Source of the DNA: Actinomycetota bacterium
Lineage (GTDB): Bacteria; Actinomycetota; Thermoleophilia; UBA2241
Direction of reading: 5' to 3'
NCBI GenBank assembly: GCA_003132645.1
Contig: PKYM01000228.1
Location: 2,736 to 8,015, forward strand
Length of the DNA stretch: 5,280 nt
This document shows, one piece after another, positions 1 through 4,352 of this stretch (within the stretch, counting starts at the first letter, position 1; each line of letters opens with the position of its first letter). The notes under the pieces were generated by a model. That model made no database searches and had not been told where the DNA came from. It saw only the letters and a program-made list of their open reading frames with translations. A program made the translations under genes and the position numbers.

Positions 1-231
1 ATCCACACCGAGAAGAACACCGACGACCTCAAGGGTCTCCTGAAGGAGAACACCACGCTGACCAGAGCGATGAAAAAGAACACCGACCTGCTCGAAGAGA
101 TCCATCGTCACGTCGCCGCGCTGCGCGGGCTACCGGACGCACCTGCGGGCTCTGGCTCGGGCGATGTCGCCGAGGGCCAGCCGCCCCCTGAGCGACCCCG
201 GCCGACGTCGGGTCCGGACGAGTCGCGGTAG
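1..231 (+). CDS. C-terminal fragment of an unrecognised protein
   Basis: An open frame enters from the left edge and ends at TAG 229-231, leaving 76 residues. The first ~45 are strongly charged and look alpha-helical, possibly coiled coil, with a loosely repeated pattern (KENTTLTRAMKKNTDLLEEIHRH is split here as KENTTLTRAM then KKNTDLLEEIHRH). The last ~30 are a disordered tail rich in Pro, Gly, Ser and Glu. There is no visible membrane segment or catalytic motif. Heptad-like leucines plus a disordered end suggest a cytoplasmic tail of a larger, perhaps membrane, protein, but that is inference. The start lies outside the window. I do not recognise the family. Codon usage agrees with a real reading frame and the next gene follows on the same strand after a ~110-bp gap. 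Confidence 0.6.
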   Translation: MHTEKNTDDLKGLLKENTTLTRAMKKNTDLLEEIHRHVAALRGLPDAPAGSGSGDVAEGQPPPERPRPTSGPDESR

Positions 232-266
232 GAGTCGGCGAGCCAGATCGTTCTGAAGCCCTGCCG

Positions 267-291
267 GTTCACAACTTCTACCTGTGGGAAT
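267..291 (+). promoter_or_regulatory. Candidate sigma-B/sigma-F type promoter upstream of the LapA-like gene
   Basis: The gap between the partial gene and the LapA-like gene holds GTTCAC (267-272), 13 bases, then GGGAAT (286-291). This resembles the general-stress sigma consensus GTTTAA-N12-14-GGGWAW known from Bacillus SigB, and the related actinobacterial sigma-B/F pattern. The -10 half matches fully and the -35 half partly. It ends 51 nt before the ATG at 343. No convincing housekeeping promoter is visible in the same gap. This is motif matching only. Confidence 0.35.
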
Positions 292-342
292 ACGAAGACA
301 GTACTCCCTCACTCGCACCCTTCGCGGAGGTTGACGGACATC

Positions 343-765
343 ATGGACTCCGGTGAACCACAGCCTCACGATTCGGGGCCTGAACAACAACCCGGCGACT
401 CGGGGCCTGGGCCACAGCGTCACGAGTCGGATTCTGGGCGATCAGCGAGTGAACCTGTCGTCGAACCTGTCGTCGCCCCCGCCGTTACCCCGGTCGTTGC
501 CGAGACAGGCGCCCAGCGTTTTGCTCGTGGCGCACACCGGACCCTGCTGTATTTCTACGTCGTAGCGACGGTTGTTGTCCTGATCTTCCTGATCGCCCTG
601 GTCGTCGCGAACACCAGCGTCGTCAAGGTCAGCTGGCTGTTCGGCAGCTCGTCGGTCTCCCTCGTGTGGCTCGTTATGGGCTCCGCCATCCTCGGGCTGT
701 TCCTGGGCATGCTCGTCGGGGCGCTGCTGCGTCACTGGACACGGCAGCCGCGGGGCTCGAAGTAG
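343..765 (+). CDS. LapA (DUF1049) domain-containing small membrane protein
   Basis: The product is a predicted inner-membrane protein of 140 residues. Residues 1-65 are a disordered, acidic, Pro-rich N-terminus with DSGP repeats and an EPVVEPVVAPAVTPVVAE tract. Two hydrophobic helices follow at about 69-89 and 105-128, and a short basic tail (RHWTRQPRGSK). Helix, short beta-like stretch (NTSVVKVSWLFGSS), then a Gly-rich helix ending in basic residues is the LapA layout. E. coli LapA works with LapB in controlling lipopolysaccharide synthesis, but actinobacterial members have no established role, so none is assigned. A TTG at 331 in the same frame abuts GGAGG (326-330) with no spacer and cannot use it. 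ATG 343 lies 12 nt downstream, slightly long but workable, so I chose it. The N-terminus is longer than in typical members. Confidence 0.8.
   Translation: MDSGEPQPHDSGPEQQPGDSGPGPQRHESDSGRSASEPVVEPVVAPAVTPVVAETGAQRFARGAHRTLLYFYVVATVVVLIFLIALVVANTSVVKVSWLFGSSSVSLVWLVMGSAILGLFLGMLVGALLRHWTRQPRGSK
451..474 (+). repeat. Perfect 12-bp tandem repeat inside the LapA-like gene
   Basis: GAACCTGTCGTC occurs twice head to tail (451-462 and 463-474), encoding the EPVVEPVV part of the disordered N-terminus. A looser repeat lies just upstream: GATTCGGGGCCTG near 370-382 and GACTCGGGGCCTG near 397-409, both encoding DSGP. The 12-bp unit keeps the frame, so copy-number change by slippage would alter only linker length. 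Confidence 0.85.
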
Positions 766-766
766 C

Positions 767-809
767 GGCGCCCGCGAAGAGGCCCCGGGCCGGTCAGGCT
801 ACGGGCGCC
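767..809. terminator. Weak candidate bidirectional terminator between convergent genes
   Basis: GGCGCCCG (767-774) and CGGGCGCC (802-809) form a perfect 8-bp inverted repeat, with the GC-rich near-palindrome GGCCCCGGGCC (781-791) in the loop. It sits where the LapA-like gene and the minus-strand molybdopterin gene converge and overlaps the latter's last codons. There is no U-tract on either strand, so termination is an inference from position and structure only. Confidence 0.25.
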
Positions 810-1768
810 TCGGCCGGATAGTCTCCGTTGCGCTCCCAGTAACCTTGGGTCCGGGTCGCGGTAAGCTCGAGGCGTACGACCCACTTGACGTTCTTGTAGC
901 CGAGCTGCGAGGGGATGACGAGCCGCAGCGGCCCCCCGTGCGCTCCCGGCAGCGGGGCGCCATCGAGCGTGTCGGCGAGCAGCGTCTCGGGCGCGTTCGC
1001 CTCGGCCAGGGTGAGGCTGTCGGTGTAGGTGCCGCCGTAGCCGTGAAAGGTGACGAACTGCGCGGCGGCCTGAGGCTTGGCCTGCGTCAGCAGGTCGGAG
1101 ACGCGCACTCCCTCCCAGCCCAACTGGTCGACGCTCCAGCCCTCGACGCAGTGAAAGTCGCGCGTCTCCTGGGTGCGCGGCAGGGCAAGCCAGGCGCCGC
1201 GCTCGAGGTGCAGCGGGGACTCCACGAGGCCGTCGACCTCGAGCACCCAGCTCGCGGCGGCCACCGGAGGTGGTCCGTCCTCGACGTTGAGCACTGGGAA
1301 GTTGTCGAGCAGGCTGGCCGGTCCTGAGCCGCCGCGCGGCCGCGCGCCGCCGCGATCGAGGCCCAGCGCGGCGATCATGGCCGCCAGGGCGCCTGCAGCC
1401 AGCAGCAGAAACCAGCGCCGGTTGAGACGCAGACGCGTCCGCTGCTCATCTGGCGCGGCGGTCACTTGAGATTCGGGATTGTCGCTCCGCGCTTGTGAGG
1501 GTTGGTCCGCCGGCAACGAGGCGGCCTGTCGTGGCGAGACGGCCTGCCGTGGCTCGGCCGGCTGCCACAGGCGCGCGATCAGCGCCCCCAGCCGGCGCCG
1601 TTGCAACACCAGATGCACGATCACAGCCCCCGTCAGGACCAGGGCGCTCCACTTGTGGATCGCGCGCCACTCGAGCAGCGAGATGCCGAAGACCGGGATG
1701 AGCGACTGCGGGTAGCTCAGCACGAGTCCGCTCAGGGTCGTCGCCAGGAAGGCGACCGTGATGCACAC
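794..1768 (-). CDS. Membrane-anchored molybdopterin-dependent oxidoreductase (sulfite oxidase/MsrP-like domain)
   Basis: Numbered from GTG 1768 (324 residues). Helix 1 spans about 2-18 and helix 2 about 38-56, the latter with His38 and His52, which could ligate heme b as in DUF4405-type cytochrome anchors. A cytoplasmic Pro/Gln/Arg linker (57-115) follows, then NRRWFLL (116-122) with a third hydrophobic helix to about 137. Residues ~153-324 form an oxidoreductase molybdopterin-binding domain: Cys207 in DFHCVEGWS is the expected Mo ligand, followed by HGYGGTYTDSLTL, GGPLRLVIPSQLGYKNVKWV and GYWERNGDYP. The domain should lie outside the membrane with electrons passing through the anchor; the substrate is unknown (sulfite, sulfoxide or other). 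No C-terminal dimerisation domain of true sulfite oxidases is present, closer to the MsrP/YedY plan. The gene is divergent from the exporter operon. The start is doubtful: GTG 1768 has no SD and clips helix 1, while the frame stays open to a stop at 1823-1825. Confidence 0.85.
   Translation of the reverse strand: MCITVAFLATTLSGLVLSYPQSLIPVFGISLLEWRAIHKWSALVLTGAVIVHLVLQRRRLGALIARLWQPAEPRQAVSPRQAASLPADQPSQARSDNPESQVTAAPDEQRTRLRLNRRWFLLLAAGALAAMIAALGLDRGGARPRGGSGPASLLDNFPVLNVEDGPPPVAAASWVLEVDGLVESPLHLERGAWLALPRTQETRDFHCVEGWSVDQLGWEGVRVSDLLTQAKPQAAAQFVTFHGYGGTYTDSLTLAEANAPETLLADTLDGAPLPGAHGGPLRLVIPSQLGYKNVKWVVRLELTATRTQGYWERNGDYPAEAPVA
1523..1553. repeat. Imperfect 18-bp repeat in the linker of the molybdopterin gene
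   Basis: On the plus strand GGCCTGTCGTGGC (1523-1535) recurs as GGCCTGCCGTGGC (1541-1553), one mismatch in 13, offset by 18 bp. On the coding strand this gives the repeated PRQA motif in the linker (PRQAVSPRQAAS). The in-frame unit lies in a region of low structural constraint. Confidence 0.6.
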
Positions 1769-1804
1769 GGCGACGACGAGCTGGGCGGTGATTCTTCTCG
1801 TGGT

Positions 1805-1852
1805 TCCTCCCGACGACCGTCGCTAAGATACCCGGCAGTGCTCGTGCCGCAA
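1805..1852 (-). promoter_or_regulatory. Candidate promoter and Shine-Dalgarno of the molybdopterin gene
   Basis: Read on the minus strand: TTGCGG (1852-1847), 16 bases, TATCTT (1830-1825), then a strong Shine-Dalgarno GGAGGA (1810-1805). Transcription would begin near 1818. The SD lies ~36 nt upstream of GTG 1768, too far to serve it. The only codon at roughly suitable distance in the open frame is ATC 1792-1790, 12 nt after the SD. The sequence therefore points to translation starting upstream of the GTG, but offers no standard start codon. Confidence 0.4.
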
Positions 1853-1919
1853 CGGGGCAGCCGATCGCAAAGCGGAAAACGCGCCTGGCGCCGGTCGCCA
1901 TTTGCAGGACTCGCTACCC

Positions 1920-1948
1920 TTGACAGGCCAATTCAGCGCGTGCAGAAT
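1920..1948 (+). promoter_or_regulatory. Promoter of the ABC exporter/TetR operon, probably leaderless
   Basis: A perfect TTGACA -35 box (1920-1925) is followed by a 17-bp spacer and CAGAAT (1943-1948, four of six matches to TATAAT). Transcription should begin about 7 bases after the -10, at ~1955-1956, which is the first base of the ATPase ATG (1956). No Shine-Dalgarno precedes that ATG. Both facts fit a leaderless mRNA, common in high-GC actinobacteria. The -10 lies inside the first operator palindrome. Confidence 0.65.
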
Positions 1949-1949
1949 T
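1930..1949. promoter_or_regulatory. Operator O1, imperfect TetR-type palindrome over spacer and -10
   Basis: AATTCAGC (1930-1937), GCGT, GCAGAATT (1942-1949): inverted arms matching at seven of eight positions. It covers the promoter spacer and -10 box, so bound protein would block RNA polymerase. It shares its last four bases with O2 and is the same motif 16 bp upstream. Length, symmetry and the TTCAGC/GCTGAA-like core are typical of TetR-family operators; the likely ligand is the regulator encoded third in this operon. Confidence 0.6.
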
Positions 1950-1965
1950 CAGCGCATGCTGAATT
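1946..1965. promoter_or_regulatory. Operator O2, perfect 20-bp TetR-type palindrome over the transcription start and ATG
   Basis: AATTCAGC (1946-1953), GCAT, GCTGAATT (1958-1965): perfect 8-bp arms with a 4-bp spacer. The spacer's AT are the first two bases of the ATPase start codon (1956). It covers the -10 end, the predicted transcription start and the first codons. With O1, half-sites lie at 16-bp steps. The AATT-rich arms stand out from the GC-rich surroundings. Protein binding here would repress the operon; assignment to the operon's own TetR protein is inference. Confidence 0.7.
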
Positions 1966-2672
1966 GTATCGAGGTGGAGCATCTCCGAGTGGTGCGCGGC
2001 GGCCGGCCGGTGCTGCCCGACCTTTCGTGCGCGGTCGCGGCCGGTACGGTCACCGGCCTTTTGGGCCCCAGCGGCTCCGGCAAGACAACGCTGATACGTG
2101 CGATCGTGGGGGTCCAGCAGGTCGTCTCCGGTCGCGTCAGCGTGCTCGGCGAGCCCGCCGGCTCGGCCGCCCTTCGCACGCAGGTCGGCTACGTCACGCA
2201 GGCGCCCTCCGTCTACAGCGATCTGACGGTGCGCGAGAACCTGGCCTACCTGGCGGTCATCCTGGCCGCCTCTCCGGAGAGCGTGTCAGAGGTGATCAGC
2301 ACCGTTGCCCTCACCGACCAGGCCGATGCCCAGGTGAGCCGGCTCTCGGGCGGACAGAAGGCTCGGGTGTCGCTCGCCGCGGCGCTCATCGGCGGCCCCA
2401 GGCTTCTCGTGCTCGACGAACCGACGGTGGGGCTCGACCCGGTGTTGCGCGAGGAGCTGTGGTCGCTGTTTCACCGCTTGGCGGCGCAGGGCGCCACGTT
2501 GCTGGTGTCCAGTCACGTGATGGAAGAGGCCGATCGCTGTCAGCGGCTGTTGCTTTTGCGCGAGGGCAGGCTGCTCGCCGATGCCACGCCCGACGAGTTG
2601 CGCGAGCGCACCGGCGCCGATGACCTGGACCAGGCCTTCCTGCGACTCATCCAGTCGGGCGAGGCGGCATGA
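1956..2672 (+). CDS. ABC transporter ATP-binding protein (ABC-2/DrrA-type exporter)
   Basis: A 238-residue cytoplasmic ATPase that would power the permease encoded next. All nucleotide-binding motifs are intact: Walker A GPSGSGKTT (37-45), Q-loop YVTQAPSVY (Gln82), signature LSGGQKARVSLAAAL (130-144), Walker B LLVLDEP with catalytic Glu155, D-loop GLDP (159-162) and the switch His187 in SSHVMEEADRC. The single-domain layout and pairing with a six-helix ABC-2 permease match antibiotic or small-molecule exporters of the DrrAB/NodIJ kind; the substrate is not deducible. A TTG at 1902 would add 18 residues lying upstream of the predicted transcription start. ATG 1956 is chosen because it coincides with that start and gives the usual beta-strand opening (LNCIEVEHLRV). 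The stop overlaps an ATG (ATGA, 2669-2672), and operators cover the start. Confidence 0.93.
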   Translation: MLNCIEVEHLRVVRGGRPVLPDLSCAVAAGTVTGLLGPSGSGKTTLIRAIVGVQQVVSGRVSVLGEPAGSAALRTQVGYVTQAPSVYSDLTVRENLAYLAVILAASPESVSEVISTVALTDQADAQVSRLSGGQKARVSLAAALIGGPRLLVLDEPTVGLDPVLREELWSLFHRLAAQGATLLVSSHVMEEADRCQRLLLLREGRLLADATPDELRERTGADDLDQAFLRLIQSGEAA

Positions 2673-2686
2673 GCGAGGCGGCATGA
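2659..2686 (+). repeat. Perfect 14-bp tandem duplication at the ATPase/permease junction
   Basis: GCGAGGCGGCATGA occurs at 2659-2672 and again at 2673-2686, directly adjacent. Each copy carries a GAGG Shine-Dalgarno-like core four bases before an ATGA stop/start overlap. Fourteen is not a multiple of three, so the duplication moves the permease start into another frame relative to the first ATG instead of extending it. Confidence 0.95.
2669..2686 (+). other. Five-codon ORF (MSEAA) bridging ATPase and permease
   Basis: ATG 2669 overlaps the ATPase stop TGA (2670-2672), and its own stop TGA (2684-2686) overlaps the permease ATG (2683). It arises from the 14-bp tandem duplication. It is unlikely to make a functional peptide, but its position would let terminating ribosomes re-initiate twice, preserving coupling. 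Whether it is translated cannot be seen from sequence. Confidence 0.55.
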
Positions 2687-3420
2687 GCACCCGCCGCGTC
2701 CTGGCGACCACGCGGCGCGTGCTGCGCCAGTTGCGACACGACCCGCGCACCATCGCACTCATGCTGGTCGTGCCCTGCGTGCTGATGACCCTGCTGCGGT
2801 TCCTCTACGATGGCCAACCGCTGGTCTTCGACCACATCGGACCCATGCTGCTCGCGCTGTTTCCGTTCACCGTGATGTTCGTCGTCACCTCGGTCGCGAT
2901 GCTGCGCGAGCGCACCAGCGGGACACTCGAGCGGCTGCTTACGACGCCTGTGGCCAAGGCCGACCTGCTCGCCGGCTACGCCCTGGCCTTTGGCCTCGTG
3001 GCCCTCGTCCAGGTGGCCCTCGTCACGACGCTGTCGCTCGGCCTGCTCGGCCTGCAGATACAGGGCAGCGTCGCTCTGCTCGCTCTGGTCGCCGTCGTCG
3101 ACGCCCTGCTCGGCACGGCGCTGGGGCTGTTTCTCAGCGCCTTTGCCAACTCAGAATTCCAAGCGGTCCAGTTCCTGCCTGCCTTCGTACTGCCGCAGCT
3201 GCTGCTGTGCGGCCTGCTCGCCCCGCGCGACCAGATGGCGACCGCCCTTCGCTATCTGTCGGACGTCATGCCGATGTCGTATGCCGTCGACGGCGCTACG
3301 CGGGCCGCGGGCTCGGCGGGAGTGAGCGGCGCTCTGCTGGTCGACCTCGTGGTCGTGTGCGCCTGCGTGCCGGTCGCGCTCGGCCTGGGAGCGGCAACCT
3401 TGCGCCGCCGCACGCCGTGA
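2683..3420 (+). CDS. ABC-2 type transporter permease
   Basis: A 245-residue integral membrane protein with about six helices, near 24-42, 53-73, 98-123, 129-154, 164-181 and 220-240, after a basic N-terminal amphipathic segment (STRRVLATTRRVLRQLRHD). RERTSGTLERLLTTPV (75-90) after helix 2 is the conserved ABC-2 cytoplasmic coupling segment. FANSEFQAVQFLPAFVLPQ (154-172) and SDVMPMSYAVDG (193-204) are also typical of DrrB/NodJ-like permeases. Two copies should pair with two ATPase subunits to form the exporter. The frame is open upstream to 2581, but that region overlaps the ATPase. ATG 2683 is preferred: a GAGG core lies four bases upstream, the stop of the five-codon ORF overlaps it, and the start suits the family. 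The stop overlaps the next gene's GTG. Export substrate unknown. Confidence 0.92.
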   Translation: MSTRRVLATTRRVLRQLRHDPRTIALMLVVPCVLMTLLRFLYDGQPLVFDHIGPMLLALFPFTVMFVVTSVAMLRERTSGTLERLLTTPVAKADLLAGYALAFGLVALVQVALVTTLSLGLLGLQIQGSVALLALVAVVDALLGTALGLFLSAFANSEFQAVQFLPAFVLPQLLLCGLLAPRDQMATALRYLSDVMPMSYAVDGATRAAGSAGVSGALLVDLVVVCACVPVALGLGAATLRRRTP

Positions 3421-4040
3421 GCCCCGCCGCGGACCACGCCCAGTCCGCCGCCGGCCGACCCGCCGCCGGCCGCCGGCCCGCCGGCAGCGACACCCGCGGG
3501 CTGATCCTGGCCGCCGCCCGCAGCGCTTTTGCCTCGACCGGATACGACGCGACGTCGCTGCGCGGCATCGCGCGTGCCGCCGGCGTCGACTCGGCTCTGG
3601 TAGTGCACTACTTCGGCAGCAAGGACCGGCTGTTCGCCGTGGTGATGCGGCTGCCGGACGGCTTTGTTGAGAACGCCGTGGCGCTCGCCGCCCAGGGCGG
3701 GGACGGGCTCGGCGAGCGGCTGACGCGCTTCTTTCTCGCGATCTGGGAAGACCCCGTCGCCAGGGAACCGATGCTCGCCCTGATCCGTTCCGCCGTCTCC
3801 AACGAGCAGGCTGCCGCTACGCTGCGCGGCTTTGTCACCGACGCGCTGCTGGTGCGCGTTGCCGCGACCCTCGAGGTGTCCGACCAGCATCTGCGGGCCA
3901 CGCTCGCCGGATCGCAGCTGATCGGCATGGCGATGCTGCGCTACGCCGTGAGGGTCGAACCGCTCGCCTCGGCTGACGTCGAGACTGTAGTCGCGTGGCT
4001 GGCGCCGACCCTGCAGCGGTACTTCACCGCAGACCCGTAG
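3417..4040 (+). CDS. TetR/AcrR-family transcriptional regulator
   Basis: A 207-residue DNA-binding regulator and probable repressor. The N-terminal TetR domain spans about 25-73: TRGLILAAARSAFASTGYD, then helix-turn-helix TSLRGIARAAGVDSALVVHYF (46-66), then GSKDRLF. The C-terminal ligand/dimer domain includes GLGERLTRFFLAIWEDP, EPMLALIRSAVSNEQAAATLRGFV and a final VVAWLAPTLQRYF helix, resembling TetR_C_17-like regulators often found beside exporters. GTG 3417 overlaps the permease TGA (GTGA), so the gene is translationally coupled; an open frame back to 3207 overlaps the permease and is not used. The first 24 residues are a low-complexity Ala/Gly/Arg/Pro extension that could touch the DNA minor groove. 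Being last in the operon with matching palindromes at its promoter, it most likely autoregulates the cassette. Confidence 0.92.
   Translation: MSPAADHAQSAAGRPAAGRRPAGSDTRGLILAAARSAFASTGYDATSLRGIARAAGVDSALVVHYFGSKDRLFAVVMRLPDGFVENAVALAAQGGDGLGERLTRFFLAIWEDPVAREPMLALIRSAVSNEQAAATLRGFVTDALLVRVAATLEVSDQHLRATLAGSQLIGMAMLRYAVRVEPLASADVETVVAWLAPTLQRYFTADP
3446..3488 (+). repeat. GCC/CGG-rich low-complexity tract at the TetR gene's 5' end
   Basis: CCGCCGCCGGCCG occurs at 3446-3458 and again at 3460-3472, followed by more CCGGC units. It encodes the AAGRPAAGRRPAG extension before the helix-turn-helix domain. The tract is almost pure G and C, prone to slippage and sequencing error, and could form structure in the mRNA just after the coupled start. 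Confidence 0.7.
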
Positions 4041-4071
4041 CGCTGACGGTCGCGACCCCAGCTGGACGCCC

Positions 4072-4182
4072 TCACCACATCCCGGTAGCAAAGCACCAGA
4101 GAGGCGTCGCGACCGCGAGAAACAGGGCAACAAGGACGATGAAAAGAGCCAACCCCCTATGCCACAGCGACAGCGTCAACAT
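4072..4182 (-). CDS. Small single-helix membrane protein (36 residues), unrecognised
   Basis: ATG 4182 is preceded by a perfect Shine-Dalgarno AGGAGG (4194-4189) with a 6-nt spacer, the best ribosome binding site in the window; the stop is TGA 4074-4072. The peptide opens MLTLSLWHRG, then has a long hydrophobic helix (residues ~11-28, LALFIVLVALFLAVATPL) and a short tail WCFATGMW. Basic residues precede the helix, which suggests the N-terminus is inside. The frame is open upstream to 4326, but those residues look non-coding and bypass the SD. Size and layout recall small auxiliary subunits or regulators of membrane complexes, but no known family (KdpF, CydX, MgtS) fits. It converges on the TetR gene, whose stop is 31 bp away, so operon read-through would be antisense to it. 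Codon use is less GC-extreme than its neighbours. Confidence 0.65.
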   Translation of the reverse strand: MLTLSLWHRGLALFIVLVALFLAVATPLWCFATGMW

Positions 4183-4224
4183 TCGGTGCCTCCTGAGCGG
4201 CGATCGGTCACGGTGAGTTGCGTT

Positions 4225-4261
4225 GCGGGCGCCAGTCCATTGTAGGCGCCCGCGGGCTTTT
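4225..4261 (+). terminator. Hairpin with short T-run, likely terminator of the exporter operon
   Basis: GCGGGCGCC (4225-4233), an 11-nt loop and GGCGCCCGC (4245-4253) make a perfect 9-bp GC-rich stem, followed by GGGCTTTT (4254-4261). The T-run is short and offset by four bases, so efficiency is uncertain. If it ends the exporter operon, the mRNA has a ~185-nt 3' tail that is antisense to the small membrane-protein gene. No nearer terminator is visible after 4040. Confidence 0.5.
4239..4244 (-). promoter_or_regulatory. Possible -10 box for the small membrane-protein gene
   Basis: On the minus strand TACAAT (4244-4239) matches TATAAT at five of six positions and lies in the loop of the terminator-like hairpin. 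Transcription would begin near 4232, leaving a ~50-nt leader that includes the AGGAGG site. No good -35 hexamer is seen 16-18 bp upstream, so this is tentative. Confidence 0.25.
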
Positions 4262-4352
4262 GGGGTGAGATTCAGTGCGCACCTGGGGCTGGAGCAGGCG
4301 ACGAGCGCCTTGCCCCCCGTTCGCACGACGATTCGCTAGACTTAATGACAGC

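Noticed and set aside
845..1327. 160-residue plus-strand open frame inside the molybdopterin gene
   Set aside because: Antisense to the conserved catalytic domain, with no recognisable fold or start signal.
1902..1955. TTG 1902 start giving an 18-residue extension of the ATPase
   Set aside because: Those codons lie over the -35, -10 and operators, upstream of the predicted transcription start, and the extension matches no ABC ATPase N-terminus.
1502..2623. 373-residue plus-strand open frame
   Set aside because: It overlaps the molybdopterin gene antisense and the ABC ATPase out of frame, is Arg/Pro/Gly-rich without any domain, and both overlapped proteins are clear family members. It is a GC-driven shadow.
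4048..4057. GGTCGCGACC palindrome just after the TetR stop as a terminator
   Set aside because: No loop-forming spacer and no T-run; too short to count as an intrinsic terminator.
3252..4133. 293-residue minus-strand open frame opposite permease and TetR
   Set aside because: Low-complexity Gly/Arg/Ala/Gln translation with no domain or SD, antisense to two well-supported coupled genes.
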